Positions 21,701-24,128 of a DNA stretch of 24,128 nt are shown piece by piece. The position numbers and the translations under genes were made by a program. Source of the stretch: a virus. Within the stretch, counting starts at the first letter, position 1; the number at the start of each line of letters is the position of its first letter. The notes below the pieces were generated by a model that saw nothing but the letters and a program-made list of their open reading frames with translations, had not been told where the DNA came from and made no database searches. The DNA is taken from IMG/VR virus record IMGVR_UViG_3300017697_004551, positions 1 through 24,128 of that record. One strand, given 5' to 3'.

Positions 21701-23816
21701 TTTCATTACATCATCAGCAGTGACTAGATCAGATGTGGGTGACACCCATCCAACGTTTGATGCGGACATGGTGACAGCGGATGACAGTGCATCCAAAATA
21801 AGATTAAGAATGACAGACGGTGATGGTTCATCCGTCACACCATCAAACACAATGGCTTACTACAGGATAGGAATCGGAACCGATGACTCCACAGGCTACA
21901 TTGGAGAACTAGGACTAGTTCATGACATCATGCATGTTGATATAATAGGTAGCAGTGTTGTTAACCTTGATGCATTTACAAAGGCTCCACACGCCGCGGC
22001 AAAATATTTCATAAATGTAAGGAATCAATCAACAGGCGAAACCAGCAACATAGAAGCACTGGTCACGCACGACAACACAAATGCTTACATAACGTCATAC
22101 AACGAGCACTTCTCAGGCAACAACAGCCTCATCACACTGACAGCGGACATAAGTGGCACCAGTGTTAGGTTGAGAGGTTCTGCCACGTCAGGTGCCAGCA
22201 CAAAGGTCATTGTCAACAGGATAGTGGCATTCGCGGACACAGAATCAGACGAGGCAACCACTGACAGCACAAGGAAGGTGATTGGAAACGTCACTGCATC
22301 AAGCTCGGCAACAACCTTTGACACTTTCCAATCCAGTGACACTGATGCTGTACATTATGTGGTGTGTGGACAGAACGGTGCCAATGAGAAATTTATTTGT
22401 GAGGCCACTGTGGTAACAGATGGCACAGGAGTTTTTATAGCCCAAGGTCCCAATGTCAGCACCAAAGGCACAGACATGTTGGAACTTACTGCTACTATTT
22501 CGGCAGGCACTGTCAGTGTCAAAGCAAGTTCAACGTCAGGTGCTTCAACAGCAGTGAGTGCCTATGCAGTAAGATTAAAAGCACCTGCAACATCCGCTAA
22601 AACCATGGACAGTTGGGCTCATGCCAGTTACAGAGGTGCCAAGTATTACATCAGTGCGGAGGACACTGACAATGGAAACGTCAGTAACATTGAAGCACTG
22701 GTTGTACACAACGGCAGTGAAGCATTTATAACTGTGTCCAATGAACATTTTTCAAACACCAGACTTGTGACTCTTACAGCAACTCTCAGCGGTTCAACTG
22801 TTTCAATTGATGCCACACCACAAAGTGGAGATATAAGAATAAAATTTTATAGAATTAGATTGGCAGACAATGAAAGTGATGCCACAGGCACGGACGCAAA
22901 CACTATCGGGGCAGTCACAGTTGCAAGTGCCGCCACAGACATAGACACATTTGAAGACACGCAACACACAGGTGCTCATTATGTCATGGTTGCAAACAAT
23001 TCCACAGAGGGAGCGGCTAGTATATCAGAATTTACAGTTGTCACAGATGGCGTAGATGCCAGTGTGGCACAAGGTCCTGAGGTCAGCACGAAAGGCACAG
23101 GACAAATATTTTTAACAGCGGCACACAACGGTTCATCAACTGTAACAATAAGTGCATCTTCAACAAGTGGAGGCTCAACAACGGTCAATGCATATAGAAT
23201 TCATATGTTGCGACCAGAGGCAACATCGACAACAACTATTGATAGTTTCGTAAGTGGCACTTACAATGGTGCTTATTATGTTGTGGTTGCCAAAAAAGTA
23301 GGGGCCGCTGACAGTCAAATTTCAGAAATACAAGCAGTAACAAATGGCAGTGACACTTTTATAAACAGCGATCCTATTGTTTCTTCAACTGGTAGTAGTT
23401 TAGTAAACTATACAGCAGGCAACACAGGATCCACAGCAGAAATAAGAGCATTAGCGGCAGATGGAACAAGTTCATTCACTGTAAATGCTTATAGAATCAA
23501 TTTAGCTAGAGGGGCTGGAAGTGCTTCTTCACAGCAAGTGTTGGATTCTTTCAGTGTGTCTTCATTCCGAGGTGCAAAATATACTGTTCAGGCAAGTGAC
23601 TCTGTCGGAGGCAATTTTGAAATTTTTGATGTAACTGTGATGCACGATGGAACAACTGCTTTTATCAGTGAGGGAGCTAGAATAGGAAACAGTACTCCAT
23701 CAGATCTTTTCACTCTTACTGCGGATATAGATAGTGGGAACGTAAGACTGCTTGGTGCAATAAGTAATACAAATGATCATGTGATCACCGCGGTTAAAAG
23801 ACTTATAAACGTATAA
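18723..23816 (+). CDS. Giant modular fibre-type structural protein, 1697 residues
   Basis: The N-terminal motif is related to the neighbouring fibres but degenerate (INIGVSANDGSGDPINVA, then QKINNNFEEIF). Residues ~55-510 are TGTGS-type beta repeats, including four 58-residue units at about 220-450. From about residue 549 to the end there are roughly ten modules of about 115 residues, each reading S/F ... A-K/W-Y-x-V ... E-x-x-V-x-H-D-x-T-N-A-F-I ... L-T-A-D-I-x-x-x-x-V-R-L-x-x-x-x ... Y-R-I. One such module ends the 598-residue protein. Modules 5-8 are more similar to one another in parts (for example SSTSGAST in modules 6 and 8). The overall design suggests a long virion fibre with repeated domains, possibly for host or glycan contact. 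No enzyme motif was seen. Confidence 0.85.
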   Translation: MAQELINIGVSANDGSGDPINVAGQKINNNFEEIFAFPRVQSHIGTKNNNIVSQLSNEDIVLKPSGTGSIVFPNIRINDNNIETIQTNSDLKIIPSGSGSVVINGLGFAGTTITATDSSIVNINENVIVDGTLSASGAFTFPLAMALGSTLSTGGLATLSSLTITGATTMGNLNIENLSFIDGTISTTSNADLHLTPGGTGSVIIDNLTIDSNINITDNKIQATATNSELVLSASGTGDIVAGGIRIHGTTLTSDDSSRIEINEALTINSSMSIAGNEIKPTTTNSELVLSASGTGDIVAGGIRIHGTTLTSDDSSRIKINEAVTIESSISIADNKIQLLQSNAELVLSASGTGDVVLSAIRIHGTTLTSDDSSEIAINEGLTVDSNISISENQIQTTASNSDLLLLTAGTGAVKITKADIDGGTVDDVVIGGEVPAAGTFSTITLSPTDTASLSSSGVKITDNTITSTQSNDDLEFLGNGTGTVRVNQFYLPNADGNIGQLIRTDGSKVLDWFTSPILFSTSNLQDVQGTISFSSEVTVDHVTATGAHELIQSSASVINSFAVAKYDSAWYVVLTRDDDAANFEIAKYSVVHDNTNAFITTSNLVKSDTNNYITATAGISGGFVRVSGAGAGTDMNLQFYRIGLGDDDSTGYVSEDATNAVAKINTDIDSAIETLDSWAKADFRGAKYFISVNDGAKTELGNIECLVVHDGTNAFVNTYNIVNTGNNDLLTITADIDSNNVRLRASGNTPNLRVHMYRILLADDESSSTGTNVNVVGATTVSTISQTTIDTNSFRGTAKPDFSSTKTASTFATTDFDSVWYHLINRDQTNGEFNMEKLSVMHGTTTDGSTQDAFITSSSVVKSGVHNDVMSHDVDIDGSNVRLRTTGVSDGSTTISNSMTYYALGLGSNTADATSGNIGTEAGIILGGNNETQIDHVIAEGTTQGSLAEARTGAEFTASQFNGALYHIVTKDVANGSFETQKVSVLHNFNNAFITSSAVTRSDVGDTHPTFDADMVTADDSASKIRLRMTDGDGSSVTPSNTMAYYRIGIGTDDSTGYIGELGLVHDIMHVDIIGSSVVNLDAFTKAPHAAAKYFINVRNQSTGETSNIEALVTHDNTNAYITSYNEHFSGNNSLITLTADISGTSVRLRGSATSGASTKVIVNRIVAFADTESDEATTDSTRKVIGNVTASSSATTFDTFQSSDTDAVHYVVCGQNGANEKFICEATVVTDGTGVFIAQGPNVSTKGTDMLELTATISAGTVSVKASSTSGASTAVSAYAVRLKAPATSAKTMDSWAHASYRGAKYYISAEDTDNGNVSNIEALVVHNGSEAFITVSNEHFSNTRLVTLTATLSGSTVSIDATPQSGDIRIKFYRIRLADNESDATGTDANTIGAVTVASAATDIDTFEDTQHTGAHYVMVANNSTEGAASISEFTVVTDGVDASVAQGPEVSTKGTGQIFLTAAHNGSSTVTISASSTSGGSTTVNAYRIHMLRPEATSTTTIDSFVSGTYNGAYYVVVAKKVGAADSQISEIQAVTNGSDTFINSDPIVSSTGSSLVNYTAGNTGSTAEIRALAADGTSSFTVNAYRINLARGAGSASSQQVLDSFSVSSFRGAKYTVQASDSVGGNFEIFDVTVMHDGTTAFISEGARIGNSTPSDLFTLTADIDSGNVRLLGAISNTNDHVITAVKRLINV
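19381..20076 (+). repeat. Four-unit tandem repeat, 174-base period
   Basis: Units start near 19381, 19555, 19729 and 19903 and keep the reading frame (58 residues each: E-L-V-L-S-A-S-G-T-G-D ... IRIHGTTLTSDDSS ... INE). Units 1 and 2 share an 84-base identical block (19419-19502 and 19593-19676), pointing to recent duplication or gene conversion; units 3 and 4 have diverged. The repeat lies inside the 1697-residue fibre gene. Confidence 0.9.
20370..23816 (+). repeat. Array of about ten ~115-residue protein modules
   Basis: Module starts lie near 20384, 20741, 21141, 21560, 21955, 22300, 22600, 22920, 23225 and 23535 (approximate). Each has an aromatic AKY/AWY/AHY strand, a VVHDGTNAF-like strand, and a final YRI/YRL strand. 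They are diverged at DNA level and recognisable mainly as protein. Confidence 0.8.
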
Positions 23817-23817
23817 T

Positions 23818-24128
23818 ATGACACAACTAGTATTAAACATAGGAACAGCAAACGGAGGAGATGGCGATACACTTCGAGCGGCGATGATTAAAGTGAATAC
23901 CAATTTCACTGAAATATATGATTCGGCACAGCTCAGCAGTTTTATTAGCATTACTGGCAATGAAATTGCCGCAACACGAACCAACGATGATCTAGTCCTT
24001 AGTCCAGCTGGCACAGGTGGTGTATCATTTCCTGCTATCAGAATAAATGACAACAATATTGAAGGTACTAGAACCAATGAAAATATTAATTTACTTCCTG
24101 CAGGTACGGGATCGGTAATTTTTGGAGC
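23818..24128 (+). CDS. Third fibre-type structural protein (3' partial)
   Basis: Starting one base after the giant fibre stop, this frame is open to the window end (about 103 residues seen). It begins LVLNIGTANGGDGDTLRAA, with KVNTNFTEIY following, the clearest version of the shared N-terminal motif. It then enters the same repeat type (DDLVLSPAGTGGVSF, INLLPAGTGSVIF). It is another member of the tandem fibre family; its length and C-terminus are unknown. A TATAAAC sequence at 23804-23810 is a poor late-promoter match, so it may depend on read-through. Confidence 0.85.
   Translation, partial: MTQLVLNIGTANGGDGDTLRAAMIKVNTNFTEIYDSAQLSSFISITGNEIAATRTNDDLVLSPAGTGGVSFPAIRINDNNIEGTRTNENINLLPAGTGSVIFG

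Noticed and set aside
1-24128. tRNA genes, CRISPR arrays, insertion sequences
   Set aside because: Gaps between genes are too short for tRNAs, no spacer-repeat pattern exists, and the only repeats are the fibre units and the 41-base direct repeat; no transposase motif was seen.

Overview
The window looks like part of the genome of a large, AT-rich tailed phage, most likely a marine T4-like myovirus. Its host is probably a marine Gram-negative bacterium, possibly an alphaproteobacterium. The reasons are: every credible gene is on the + strand; genes are tightly packed, with many stop/start overlaps (TAATG, ATGA) and a longest gap of only 97 bases (8638-8734); several genes have a T4-late-like TAAATA element just upstream; there is a tandem set of very large, repetitive fibre-type structural genes; and there are typical marine-phage accessory genes (uvsE, a DexA-like exonuclease, a QueD-like protein, SufE plus an A-type Fe-S carrier, a SET protein, glycosyltransferases). 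The phage assignment is inference, because no capsid, terminase or polymerase gene lies in the window.

Region 1 (1-3968) is the most unusual. It is a coupled gene series encoding the end of a TolC-like outer-membrane protein, an ABC-exporter membrane domain with no ATPase domain, a HlyD-like adaptor apparently lacking its helical hairpin, two small membrane proteins, and a full-length CHASE2-class III adenylate cyclase. Together these look like a pared-down type I secretion set joined to a cAMP-producing sensor.

Region 2 (3980-6752) has two tandem holin-like membrane proteins, a small exported protein, a DUF2061 membrane protein, a DexA-like exonuclease, small unknowns and a SET-domain protein.

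Region 3 (6753-10904) has an asparagine-synthetase-like protein, a protein of unknown function, a radical SAM protein, a HIT protein and a GNGESR-family protein. The first three genes are bracketed by an imperfect 41-base direct repeat (6704-6744 and 9851-9891), which suggests an inserted cassette.

Region 4 (10920-16830) has an Sm-like protein, a QueD-like protein, an unknown 384-residue protein, a GT8-like glycosyltransferase, UvsE, small proteins, SufE, an IscA/HesB carrier and a second GNGESR-family protein.

Region 5 (16894-24128) holds three tandem fibre-type structural genes that share an N-terminal motif; the last is cut by the window end. The 1697-residue protein has a four-unit repeat of 174-base period and about ten copies of a roughly 115-residue C-terminal module that occurs once in the 598-residue protein.

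Two promoter classes are visible. One has a TAAATA core and precedes the secretion set, the holin-like genes, the SET gene and the fibre genes; it looks late. The other is sigma70-like (TTGACA, 16-17 bases, TATAAT-like) and lies 5-6 bases before the ATG of DUF2061, the Sm-like gene, uvsE and the gene at 15026. That geometry predicts leaderless mRNAs.
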